This document shows, piece by piece, positions 57,394 through 64,000 of a stretch of 64,000 bases of DNA. A model generated the notes under the pieces. That model worked only from the letters and a program-made list of their open reading frames with translations, was not told the DNA's origin and searched no databases. Within the stretch, counting starts at the first letter, position 1. Each line of letters opens with the position of its first letter. This DNA comes from Actinomyces sp. Marseille-P3109 (GTDB lineage: Bacteria; Actinomycetota; Actinomycetes; Actinomycetales; Actinomycetaceae): the NCBI RefSeq assembly GCF_900323545.1, contig NZ_OOHN01000008.1, positions 1,665,144-1,729,143 of the forward strand, read 5' to 3'. A program made the position numbers and the translations under genes.

Positions 57394-57475
57394 CCCGGGC
57401 GAGCACCTGGTCTCCCCTGATGACCGCCCCCGTGAAACTCCTGATGAACCGCGCCCGGGCGAGCACCTGGTCTCC
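57394..57475 (+). repeat. 22-bp direct repeat pair
   Basis: The same 22 bases (CCCGGGCGAGCACC followed by TGGTCTCC) occur at 57394-57415 and 57454-57475, spaced 60 bp start to start, immediately after repeat copy 3. Confidence 0.75.
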
Positions 57476-57845
57476 GCCGCCACTGCCCAGAGTCGTGTCC
57501 GACAGGTCCATTCCGGTCTCGAACAGGGTGGGCCCCGCGGGGCCCACGGCGTCATCACGGACCTCGCGGTATCTGGCCGAACACAACCATCCCACTCCGG
57601 ACAAGTACTCCCCGAGGTCCAGGTAGTACTGGCCAGAATCCAACCGCACTGCACGAGCCCCGACCCTGGTGAAGCACACCGACGTCGCCTCCAACAACAC
57701 CCGAGCCTCGTGCAGAGCAACTAGACCCTACGAGAACGACCACCCCCTCTCACCACACCACCTACCGACGCGACCTTTTCACCGTGGAGATCCATCCTCG
57801 GCAGGTTCTCTGGATTCGCATCGCTCTCGGCTCCACGATAGAGAC

Positions 57846-58556
57846 GTGTACTCCGAGACGGTCCTGAGTGAGCAGCGCACGCTCTGGCGATCGGTGGGCG
57901 GCAGCGCCGCTGCCATTCCCGCTGACGGATGCGTCGACCTCATTGTCCGCAGCGAGCAGGTGCTCCTGTGCGGCCCGCAGACTCGTGTCATCCACGCTCC
58001 TGCCGACGACGTTCACCCCACTGTCGGCTTGAGGCTGGAAGCGGGAACCGCTCACAGGATCCTGCCCGTAGCACTCTGCGAGCTGAGGGACCAAGTAGTG
58101 GAGCTGCGTGCCGTGCTGGGGTCTGAAGGGGTTGTCCTGCACGACCTGATGATGCGAGCGAGCAACACTTCTCGGCCCGACCTCACGCTCCCTCCTATGC
58201 TTGTCGACCAAGAGGAACCGTGGGCGGCGGCGGCGCGCCGGCTCGCCCGGACCGGAGCGTCGGCCCGCGAGGCAGCCCGGGCTCTGGACTGGTCGGAGCG
58301 CACGCTTCGCAGACGAATGCTGGAGAGCTTCGGCTACGGATACTCCACTCTGGTACGTATCGAGCGGGCGTGCCGGGCGCGCTCGCTCCTCCAGCGGGGG
58401 CTTTCGCCGGCCGATGTCTCAGCGATGACGGGCTATGCGGACCAGCCGCATCTGACCCGCGAGTTCGCGCGCATGGTCGGGGTGACGCCGGCTCAGTTCT
58501 CCAAGGCCGCGAAGAGGTCGACGCTATTGCCATCGGGGTCGAGCACCGTGGCGTAG
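57846..58556 (+). CDS. AraC-family transcriptional regulator
   Basis: 236-aa regulator. The C-terminal half holds the two AraC helix-turn-helix units (AREAARALDWSERTLRRRML and SPADVSAMTGYADQPHLTREF) ending in VGVTPAQFSK. The N-terminal half (about 1-130) resembles the small ligand domain found in many actinobacterial AraC proteins (PADGCVDLIVRS...). The GTG start at 57846 has no good Shine-Dalgarno, and an upstream start cannot be excluded. The gene overlaps the convergent VOC gene by 64 bp at their 3' ends, which may mean mutual transcriptional interference. Confidence 0.85.
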   Translation: MYSETVLSEQRTLWRSVGGSAAAIPADGCVDLIVRSEQVLLCGPQTRVIHAPADDVHPTVGLRLEAGTAHRILPVALCELRDQVVELRAVLGSEGVVLHDLMMRASNTSRPDLTLPPMLVDQEEPWAAAARRLARTGASAREAARALDWSERTLRRRMLESFGYGYSTLVRIERACRARSLLQRGLSPADVSAMTGYADQPHLTREFARMVGVTPAQFSKAAKRSTLLPSGSSTVA

Positions 58557-58885
58557 CGCTGCCCCCAGGGAGCGTCCCACGGCTTCGTGCGGCCTTCGTA
58601 TCCTGCTCCGGTGAGCCTGGTGTAGGTGTCGTCCACGGCACTCGCCGTCCCCTGATCGAAGGCCAGGGCGATGCGATGGCCTCCCGAGGGCGACTCGTAC
58701 CCGGGGTCGAGGCGGCGAATGAGGTCGATGGTGTCCCAGGCCAGAACGGTGCCGTCCTCGAGCCTGGTATCGACATGCGGCTCGTCACTCCCTTCGGGGA
58801 CGGGCGCTCCAAGCAGACGGTAGAAGGCGAGTGAGGCGGACATATTGCGAGTCACGATGCCGATGAATCCGAGTCGTAGTGTCAT
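58493..58885 (-). CDS. VOC (glyoxalase/bleomycin-resistance) superfamily protein
   Basis: 130-aa protein with the paired beta-alpha-beta-beta-beta modules of the vicinal oxygen chelate superfamily: LGFIGIVTRNMSASLAFYRL, VDTRLEDGTVLAWDT, and the end YATVLDPDGNSVDLFAALE. Function unknown; members include glyoxalases, dioxygenases and resistance proteins. The ATG at 58885 follows a -10-like TACGGT with 6 nt between (leaderless). Its 3' end overlaps the AraC gene by 64 bp on the opposite strand, and the overlapped part includes conserved residues, so it is a true overlap. Confidence 0.83.
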   Translation of the reverse strand: MTLRLGFIGIVTRNMSASLAFYRLLGAPVPEGSDEPHVDTRLEDGTVLAWDTIDLIRRLDPGYESPSGGHRIALAFDQGTASAVDDTYTRLTGAGYEGRTKPWDAPWGQRYATVLDPDGNSVDLFAALEN

Positions 58886-58891
58886 AGCGAC

Positions 58892-58897
58892 ACCGTA
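58892..58897 (-). promoter_or_regulatory. -10-like hexamer of the VOC gene (leaderless start)
   Basis: TACGGT on the minus strand, 6 nt before the ATG at 58885; no Shine-Dalgarno sequence is present. Confidence 0.4.
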
Positions 58898-59118
58898 TGC
58901 CGTCCACGCCACCGCGTCTTGAACAGAACGGCCATCACCCACGGCCCGGCAGGGCCCATCCGTGCATCATCAGTCCACATCCACTCAATCTGCGACATCT
59001 CAGCTCACCGAATGCGAGCGAGCATCACACGCCCGAAACAGGTACCCGCCGCGGTCGAGCTCAGGCCGGCCTGCAAAGCCGTTGGGACTCTCAACGCCGT
59101 CGGTCCCGCCGACGGCGT

Positions 59119-60024
59119 CTACCGCACGGCGCGCAGGTAGCGGTCACGTCCGGTGAGGTCCTGGCCGGTCTCGGCCTGCTTGAAGCCGGCCCCGAGCGCG
59201 GCCGCGCGCAGCAGGGCCCCCTGCTCGTGGTCGTGCTCCATGACGAGGACGCCGCCGGTGCGCAGCAAGGCGACCGAGCGCACGAGGACGTCGACCGGGA
59301 TGTCCAGCCCGTCGGGTCCCCCGCCATAGAGAGCAACGGTGGGCTCGTGCTGGGAGGTTTCGGTATCCTCCACGGCGCCTGCCGGCACGTAGGGCGGGTT
59401 GGAGACGACGACGTCGACCTGCCCGTTGAGATCGTGAAGGACCAGCGGGTCGGTGGCGTCGGCGTGGATCACCTCGACGCGCCCGGGAACCAGCCGCTCG
59501 CAGTTCTCGCGGGCCAGGGCCGCGGCCGTCTCGCTGATCTCGACGGCGACCACCCTGGCACCAGGGACCTCCTTGGCGACGCAGGCGGCGATCGCGCCCG
59601 AGCCGGTGCACAGGTCAGCGGTCAGGACCACTCCCCCGCCGCCATCCATCACCTCGCGGGCGGCCTCGATCGCGGCTCCGGCCACCACCTCGGTCTCCGG
59701 GCGCACAATGAACACGCCGGGACGGCTGATGAGCTCGGCGCCCCGCAACCACATACGGCCGATGATGTGCTGAAGGGGCTCGCGACACTCGCGGCGCAGC
59801 ACCAGCGCGTCATAGGCGGCCGGGAAATCCCCGTCGGCGCCGTCGGCCAGGAGGAGGGCCCTCCCCAGCAGGTGCTCGGCCAGGATCCTGGCGTCGACCT
59901 GGGGACTGGTCACTCCGGCCGCCGCCAGCCGCCCGGCCGCCTGGCGCACCAGCGCCCGCAGCCCGTAGCGGTCCACAGCGCCCGCCGGCGCACCGCCGCA
60001 CAACTCAGGAACCACTGCCCTCAC
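59119..60024 (-). CDS. prmC: peptide chain release factor N5-glutamine methyltransferase
   Basis: Methylates the Gln of the GGQ motif of release factors. The 301-aa protein has an N-terminal helical domain (about 20-90) that binds the release factor and a Rossmann methyltransferase domain with [15 protein letters not shown] (SAM) and NPPYVP (substrate Gln) motifs. The gene overlaps the end of prfA by 20 bp, so the enzyme is made together with its RF1 substrate, the usual arrangement. Confidence 0.93.
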   Translation of the reverse strand: MRAVVPELCGGAPAGAVDRYGLRALVRQAAGRLAAAGVTSPQVDARILAEHLLGRALLLADGADGDFPAAYDALVLRRECREPLQHIIGRMWLRGAELISRPGVFIVRPETEVVAGAAIEAAREVMDGGGGVVLTADLCTGSGAIAACVAKEVPGARVVAVEISETAAALARENCERLVPGRVEVIHADATDPLVLHDLNGQVDVVVSNPPYVPAGAVEDTETSQHEPTVALYGGGPDGLDIPVDVLVRSVALLRTGGVLVMEHDHEQGALLRAAALGAGFKQAETGQDLTGRDRYLRAVR

Positions 60025-61099
60025 CCACTTGGGATAACCGCTCAGCCTCGTCCATGGCGATGGCCGAGGCGATCACCGGGCCGAGGTCACCGTCGAGCAC
60101 GGCGTCGAGGTTGTAGGCCTTGAAGCCGGTGCGGTGGTCAGCGATCCGGTTCTCAGGGAAATTGTAGGTGCGGATTCGCTCGGAGCGGTCCACAGTGCGC
60201 ACCTGACTGCGACGGACCTGTGCGGCCTCGGCGGCGGCCGCCGCCGCCCGCTCGGCCAGGAGACGGGCCCGCAGGACCCGCATGGCCGCCTCCTTGTTCT
60301 GCAATTGGGACTTCTCGTTCTGCATGGACACGACGATTCCAGTGGGCAGGTGGGTGATGCGCACGGCCGAGTCGGTGGTGTTGACGCTCTGGCCCCCGGG
60401 CCCCGAGGAGCGGAAGACGTCGATGCGCAGGTCGGCGGCGTCGATCTGGAGCTCACCGGGGTCGTCGGCCTCCGGCATGACCAGGACGCCGGCCGCGGAG
60501 GTGTGGATGCGCCCCTGGGACTCGGTGACCGGGACGCGCTGGACGCGGTGAACGCCGCCCTCGTACTTCAGGTGCGCCCACACCCCGTCCTGGGGCTCCA
60601 CGGGCCCGCGGGTCTTGATGGCCAGCCGCACGTCCTTGTAGCCGCCCAGGTCGGAGTCGGTGGCGTCGAGGACCTCCACGGCCCACCCCTGCCGCTCGGC
60701 GTAGCGGGAGTACATGCGGGCCAGGTCGGAGGCGAAGAGTGCTGACTCCTCGCCCCCCTCACCGGCCTTGACCTCGATGATGACGTCGCGGGCGTCATCG
60801 GGGTCGCGGGGCACGAGGACCTCGCGCAGGCGCTCACCGGCCTCGGTCGCGGCGGCCTCGAGGGCCGGCAGCTCGGCGGCGAAGTCCTCATCCTCCGCGG
60901 CCAGCTCGCGGGCGTCGTCCAGGTCGGCGCTGGCCGACTGCCAGGTCCGGTAGGCGGCCACGACTCTGCCGAGCTCGGCGTAGCGGCGCCCCAGCCGACG
61001 CATGGCACCGGGGTCGGAGGCCGCGGGCCCGGCCATCTCGGCCTCGATGTCCGCGTACTCGGCCAGGAGCGGCTCAGCAGCGGAGAAGTCCTCACTCAT
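60005..61099 (-). CDS. prfA: peptide chain release factor 1
   Basis: Recognises UAA and UAG and triggers peptide release. The 364-aa protein shows the PxT codon-recognition motif as PVT in [12 protein letters not shown], and the catalytic GGQ in [19 protein letters not shown]. Other RF features such as [15 protein letters not shown] and [12 protein letters not shown] are in place. I chose the ATG at 61099, which has AAGGAA 9 nt upstream; one at 61117 has none. The interrupted binding-protein gene in this window ends in TAG, a codon read by this factor. Confidence 0.95.
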   Translation of the reverse strand: MSEDFSAAEPLLAEYADIEAEMAGPAASDPGAMRRLGRRYAELGRVVAAYRTWQSASADLDDARELAAEDEDFAAELPALEAAATEAGERLREVLVPRDPDDARDVIIEVKAGEGGEESALFASDLARMYSRYAERQGWAVEVLDATDSDLGGYKDVRLAIKTRGPVEPQDGVWAHLKYEGGVHRVQRVPVTESQGRIHTSAAGVLVMPEADDPGELQIDAADLRIDVFRSSGPGGQSVNTTDSAVRITHLPTGIVVSMQNEKSQLQNKEAAMRVLRARLLAERAAAAAAEAAQVRRSQVRTVDRSERIRTYNFPENRIADHRTGFKAYNLDAVLDGDLGPVIASAIAMDEAERLSQVGEGSGS

Positions 61100-61167
61100 G
61101 GACTCGGGTTCCTTCATGGGATGGGAGTCGCGGTGCCACGCACCTACAATACGCGTGCGATATGCAA

Positions 61168-61209
61168 ACGACGCCGACGGCGGCTCTGGGAGCCGGCCGC
61201 CGGCGTCGT
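61168..61209 (-). terminator. rpmE terminator hairpin
   Basis: 9-bp stem (61168-61176 with 61201-61209) with a further internal 5-bp stem (CGGCT/AGCCG), 10 nt after the rpmE stop on the minus strand. Confidence 0.65.
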
Positions 61210-61218
61210 GAGACGCGG

Positions 61219-61431
61219 CTACTTGCTGCGCTTGCCGTACCGGGCCTCGAAGCGGGCAACGCGGCCACCGGTGTCGAGGATCTTCTGCTTGCCGGTGTAG
61301 AAGGGGTGGCAGGCCGAGCACACGTCCACGCGGATCTCACCGGGGGTAACGGTGGAGCGGGTCTCGAAGGTGTTGCCACAGGTGCACGTGACCGTGGTGG
61401 CCACGTAGTCGGGGTGGATGCCCTGCTTCAT
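61219..61431 (-). CDS. rpmE: 50S ribosomal protein L31, zinc form
   Basis: 70-aa ribosomal protein of the C+ (zinc-binding) type, with the four Cys in CTCGNTF and [12 protein letters not shown]. The C-terminal tail ends in KRSK. The ATG follows AAGGAG. It lies between rho and prfA, a common order in high-GC Gram-positive bacteria. Under zinc limitation such forms are often replaced by a C- paralogue, but none is in the window. Confidence 0.95.
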   Translation of the reverse strand: MKQGIHPDYVATTVTCTCGNTFETRSTVTPGEIRVDVCSACHPFYTGKQKILDTGGRVARFEARYGKRSK

Positions 61432-61614
61432 AGGTTTCTCCTTAAGCGTCAGAGGGTCCCGGGTCCCACGCGGGAGCGAGGGTGAACCGGAGGCCAGCAG
61501 CAGATTGTGCCACCGGCCAGCTCGCCCGCGCAACGGTTGAGCCGCGTGAGACCGGGCACCTGCCTGGGGGCGAGTCAGTCAGGTCCTGCCGGCACCGAGC
61601 CGGATCCGGAGGCT

Positions 61615-63708
61615 CTACTCGTCCTCGCCGTCGGCCAGGGAGGTGCCGGCCGGGGTGGTCTTGGACAGGACCATGAGGAACTCGGCGTTGGACTGGGTGT
61701 CCTTGAGCTTGGACAGCACCAGCTCGAGGGCCTGCTGCTGCTCGAGCCCGGCGAAGAGCCGGCGCAGGCGCCACATGATCTTGAGCTGGGCGGGATCGAT
61801 GAGCAGCTCCTCGCGGCGGGTGCCGGAGGCCGCCACGTCCACGGCCGGGAAGATGCGCTTGTCGGCGAGCTGTCGCGACAGCCGCAGCTCCATGTTTCCG
61901 GTGCCCTTGAACTCCTCGAAGATGACCTCGTCCATCTTGGATCCGGTCTCCACCAGGGCCGTGGCCAGGATGGTCAGGCTCCCACCGTTCTCCACGTTGC
62001 GGGCGGCGCCGAAGAAGCGCTTGGGCGGGTAGAGGGCGGAGGCGTCCACACCGCCGGAGAGGATCCGGCCGCTGGCCGGGGCCGCCAGGTTGTAGGCGCG
62101 CCCGAGCCGCGTGATGGAGTCCAGTAGCACGACGACGTCCTGCCCCAGCTCCACGAGGCGCTTGGCGCGCTCGATGGCCAGCTCGGCCACGATCGTGTGG
62201 TCGGAGGCGGGCCGGTCGAAGGTGGAGGCGATGACCTCCCCCTTGACGGTGCGTTGCATGTCGGTGACCTCCTCGGGGCGCTCGTCGACGAGCACGACCA
62301 TGAGGTGGGCCTCGGGGTTGTTGACGCTGATGGCGTTGGCGATCTGCTGCAGGATGATGGTCTTACCCGCCTTGGGCGGGGAGACGATGAGCCCGCGCTG
62401 CCCCTTGCCGATGGGCGAGACCAGGTCGATGATCCGCGGGGTGACGGCCTTGGGCGTGGTCTCCAGGCGCAGCTGCTCCTGGGGGTAGAGGGGGGTGAGC
62501 TTGGCGAACTCGGGGCGGCGCTTGGAGCGCTCGGACTCCATGCCGTTGACGGTCTCGACGCTGACCATGGGGTTGTACTTGACGCGGCCGGCACGGTTCT
62601 GACGGCGGTTGCCGCGCCCGCCCTGAGGCGCTGAGGACTCCCCGCCCTCACGGACCCAGCCGGTCACGGCGTCACCGGCGCGCAGCCCGTTGTCCTTGAT
62701 GAGCTGGTTGGAGACGTAGACGTCCTTGGGGCCGGGCAGGTAGCCGGAGGTGCGCAGGTAGGCGTGCTGGTTGTCGGTGACGTCCAGGATGCCGGCCACC
62801 GGCAGGAGGACCTCGTCCTCGCGCGACTGGTTGCGGTTCTGACGCCCGCCGCTGTTGTCACGGCTGTCGCGCTGATCGCGGTTGCCGTCACGGTCGTCGC
62901 GGTCGAAGCGGTCGCGTCCGCGCTTACGTCCCCGACGGCGGCGCCCGCCGCGCTCCTCGTCGTAGCCGTCGGTCTCGTCGCCGCTGTCGCGGCCCCGGCG
63001 CGAGCGCTCCTGGGACTCGACGACGGAGGTTCCGGTGGCGTCGGCCAGGTCACGCATGAGGGCGGCCTTGGCGTCGGCATGGTCCTCGGGCGAGTCGGTG
63101 CGGGGCTCGTGGGAACCGCGATCCTGGTTCTCGGGGGCGCCGGCGGAGGCCTGGGCGCGCCTGCGGCCGCGGCGCGGCTGGTCGCGTGACGGGCGCTCGC
63201 CACGCTCGGAGCGGCTGTAGGAGTCGCCGCCGTCGGCCGCCTCAGTGCGCTCGGAACGCTCAGATCGTTCGGTGCGCTCGCGCCACCGGTTGCGGGCAGG
63301 GCGCTCTCCGTCGCGATCGGAGTCGCTGCCGGACCGGTCAGGCAGATCGATGCCAAGGTCAAGAGCAGGTGAGGACTGATGCTCCTCGGGCGCGCCGGAG
63401 GCCGCGGTGGCACGACGACGACGCGAACGAGCCGAACCGGCCGCCTGGGAAGATTCCGAGGAGGTGGCGCTGGAGGAGGATGCGGAGGAGGTGTCGGTGG
63501 CGTCGGCCCCGGCATCGGGCGAGCTGTTCGACGCTTCGTGGGAGTCGGGAGTGGAGGCTGAGGAGCCGCGCGCCTGCCGGATGGCAGCGACGAGCTCGCT
63601 CTTTCGCATACGGGAGATGCCCTTGAGGCCCATGGAGCTGGCAAGCGACTGGAGCTCGGCCAGACGCATGGTGGAGAGCGAGGGCTGGGCGCTGGAGGTC
63701 TCGGTCAC
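61615..63708 (-). CDS. rho: transcription termination factor Rho
   Basis: RNA-dependent ATPase/helicase. The 697-aa protein has an N-terminal Rho_N domain ([20 protein letters not shown], 17-45), a Ser/Ala-rich and then Arg/Asp/Gly-rich disordered insert of about 250 residues, an RNA-binding cold-shock-like domain ([20 protein letters not shown]), Walker A PPKAGKT near residue 444, Walker [15 protein letters not shown] and [19 protein letters not shown]. The insert is typical of actinobacterial Rho. The GTG start at 63708 follows AGGACA. A promoter with a leader of roughly 170 nt is predicted, allowing autoregulation. Confidence 0.95.
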   Translation of the reverse strand: MTETSSAQPSLSTMRLAELQSLASSMGLKGISRMRKSELVAAIRQARGSSASTPDSHEASNSSPDAGADATDTSSASSSSATSSESSQAAGSARSRRRRATAASGAPEEHQSSPALDLGIDLPDRSGSDSDRDGERPARNRWRERTERSERSERTEAADGGDSYSRSERGERPSRDQPRRGRRRAQASAGAPENQDRGSHEPRTDSPEDHADAKAALMRDLADATGTSVVESQERSRRGRDSGDETDGYDEERGGRRRRGRKRGRDRFDRDDRDGNRDQRDSRDNSGGRQNRNQSREDEVLLPVAGILDVTDNQHAYLRTSGYLPGPKDVYVSNQLIKDNGLRAGDAVTGWVREGGESSAPQGGRGNRRQNRAGRVKYNPMVSVETVNGMESERSKRRPEFAKLTPLYPQEQLRLETTPKAVTPRIIDLVSPIGKGQRGLIVSPPKAGKTIILQQIANAISVNNPEAHLMVVLVDERPEEVTDMQRTVKGEVIASTFDRPASDHTIVAELAIERAKRLVELGQDVVVLLDSITRLGRAYNLAAPASGRILSGGVDASALYPPKRFFGAARNVENGGSLTILATALVETGSKMDEVIFEEFKGTGNMELRLSRQLADKRIFPAVDVAASGTRREELLIDPAQLKIMWRLRRLFAGLEQQQALELVLSKLKDTQSNAEFLMVLSKTTPAGTSLADGEDE

Positions 63709-64000
63709 GAGTGTCCTAACGGTGTGATGACGCTCCGCGGGAGGAGACGTTCAACTGGGGGGACTCCCCCGGAATCATTCACGGGGAGGGTCATGCACTG
63801 CCGGTTCCTGCTGAGGCAAGAGCCTCAGGTCCGGGGCTGGTGCGGTCAGCGGCGTGGTGCAATCCGCGCGGCCGACGGCGTCAGCATAGCAGCCCCGTCG
63901 CGCAGTGCCTAACGGAACGCCAATGAGCAACGTCGGAGATGCCGCCGTTATTCCACCCATGACATCTCTCGTCGCCGCCTTGACACCGGTGGGGCCGACC
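63709..64000 (-). other. rho upstream region at the window edge
   Basis: 292 bp with a predicted rho promoter and leader. A short G/C hairpin (around 63756-63770) lies in the leader. No gene is supported; any gene further upstream lies beyond the window. Confidence 0.5.
63883..63912 (-). promoter_or_regulatory. Predicted rho promoter
   Basis: On the minus strand TTAGGC (63912-63907), 18-bp spacer, TATGCT (63888-63883). This would give a leader of about 170 nt before the GTG, long enough for Rho autoregulation. Confidence 0.4.

Larger units (their letters stand above)
57260..57727 (-). pseudogene. Reading-frame remnant, 5' end lost and 3' end formed by the repeat
   Basis: An open frame bounded upstream by TAG (57730-57728) with no ATG. 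Its first 80 codons read like protein (ALHEARVLLEATSVCFTRVG; LDLGEYLSGVGWLCS; LFETGMDLSDTTL), whereas the end is simply translated palindromic repeat. A GTG at 57700 could start a 146-aa product. I recognise no family. The most likely reading is a truncated gene into which repeat copy 3 inserted. Confidence 0.45.
57218..57845. other. Decayed intergenic region between MarR and AraC genes
   Basis: 628 bp with no intact gene. It contains a third copy of the palindromic repeat, a 22-bp direct repeat and a reading frame without a start codon on the minus strand, probably the remains of a gene. The AraC promoter should lie at the right end. Confidence 0.55.

Overview
The window is a contiguous piece of a high-GC actinobacterial chromosome. 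The combined content points to the Actinomycetaceae, most likely an oral Actinomyces: a GlgE-type glycogen cluster, sucC-sucD followed by a PerM-like membrane protein, purH with a DUF3017-type neighbour, a Rho with a long Ser/Arg/Asp-rich insert, a C+ (zinc) L31 protein, and many leaderless starts. This is an inference from gene content and style, not from a marker gene. I saw no rRNA, tRNA, CRISPR array, transposase or prophage gene.

Layout. 1-12.2 kb: trpS, then the GlgE pathway for alpha-glucan from trehalose (glgE-treS-mak overlapping by 1-4 bp, then glgB) and glycogen phosphorylase glgP. 12.2-19.2 kb: a CnoX-like thioredoxin-fold protein, a Tat-type lipoprotein paired with a two-TM membrane protein, a long DivIVA-type coiled-coil protein and two small conserved proteins. 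19.3-22.6 kb: a CUT1 sugar ABC importer whose binding-protein gene carries an in-frame TAG. 22.9-29.3 kb: mdh, a heterodimeric ABC exporter, and a dicarboxylate/amino-acid:cation symporter. 29.5-38.1 kb: DUF3017-purH and perM-sucD-sucC on the minus strand, separated by a plus-strand 831-aa membrane protein with a nuclease-like tail. 38.4-39.6 kb: an aminoglycoside-phosphotransferase-fold kinase between two 158-bp direct copies of a palindromic repeat. 40.0-45.7 kb: a eukaryotic-type fused phosphofructokinase, then a CLC chloride-family gene between two paralogous CPBP proteases. 45.7-52.7 kb: two nitroreductases around a GH13 glucosidase, a GH31 glucosidase and a maltose acetyltransferase. 53-59 kb: UvrD/PcrA, an apparently self-regulated DJ-1/MarR operon, a decayed locus with a third repeat copy, and an AraC regulator overlapping a VOC protein tail to tail. 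59.1-63.7 kb: rho-rpmE-prfA-prmC on the minus strand.

How the genes fit together. Much of the window is about carbon storage and alpha-glucan use. TreS, maltokinase, GlgE and GlgB convert trehalose to branched glucan. GlgP, the GH13 and GH31 glucosidases and phosphofructokinase feed glucose units into glycolysis, and Mdh and SucCD belong to the C4 branch. The most unusual items are the membrane protein with the nuclease-like tail, the eukaryote-like PFK, the three-copy palindromic repeat, the interrupted binding-protein gene and the MarR double operator.
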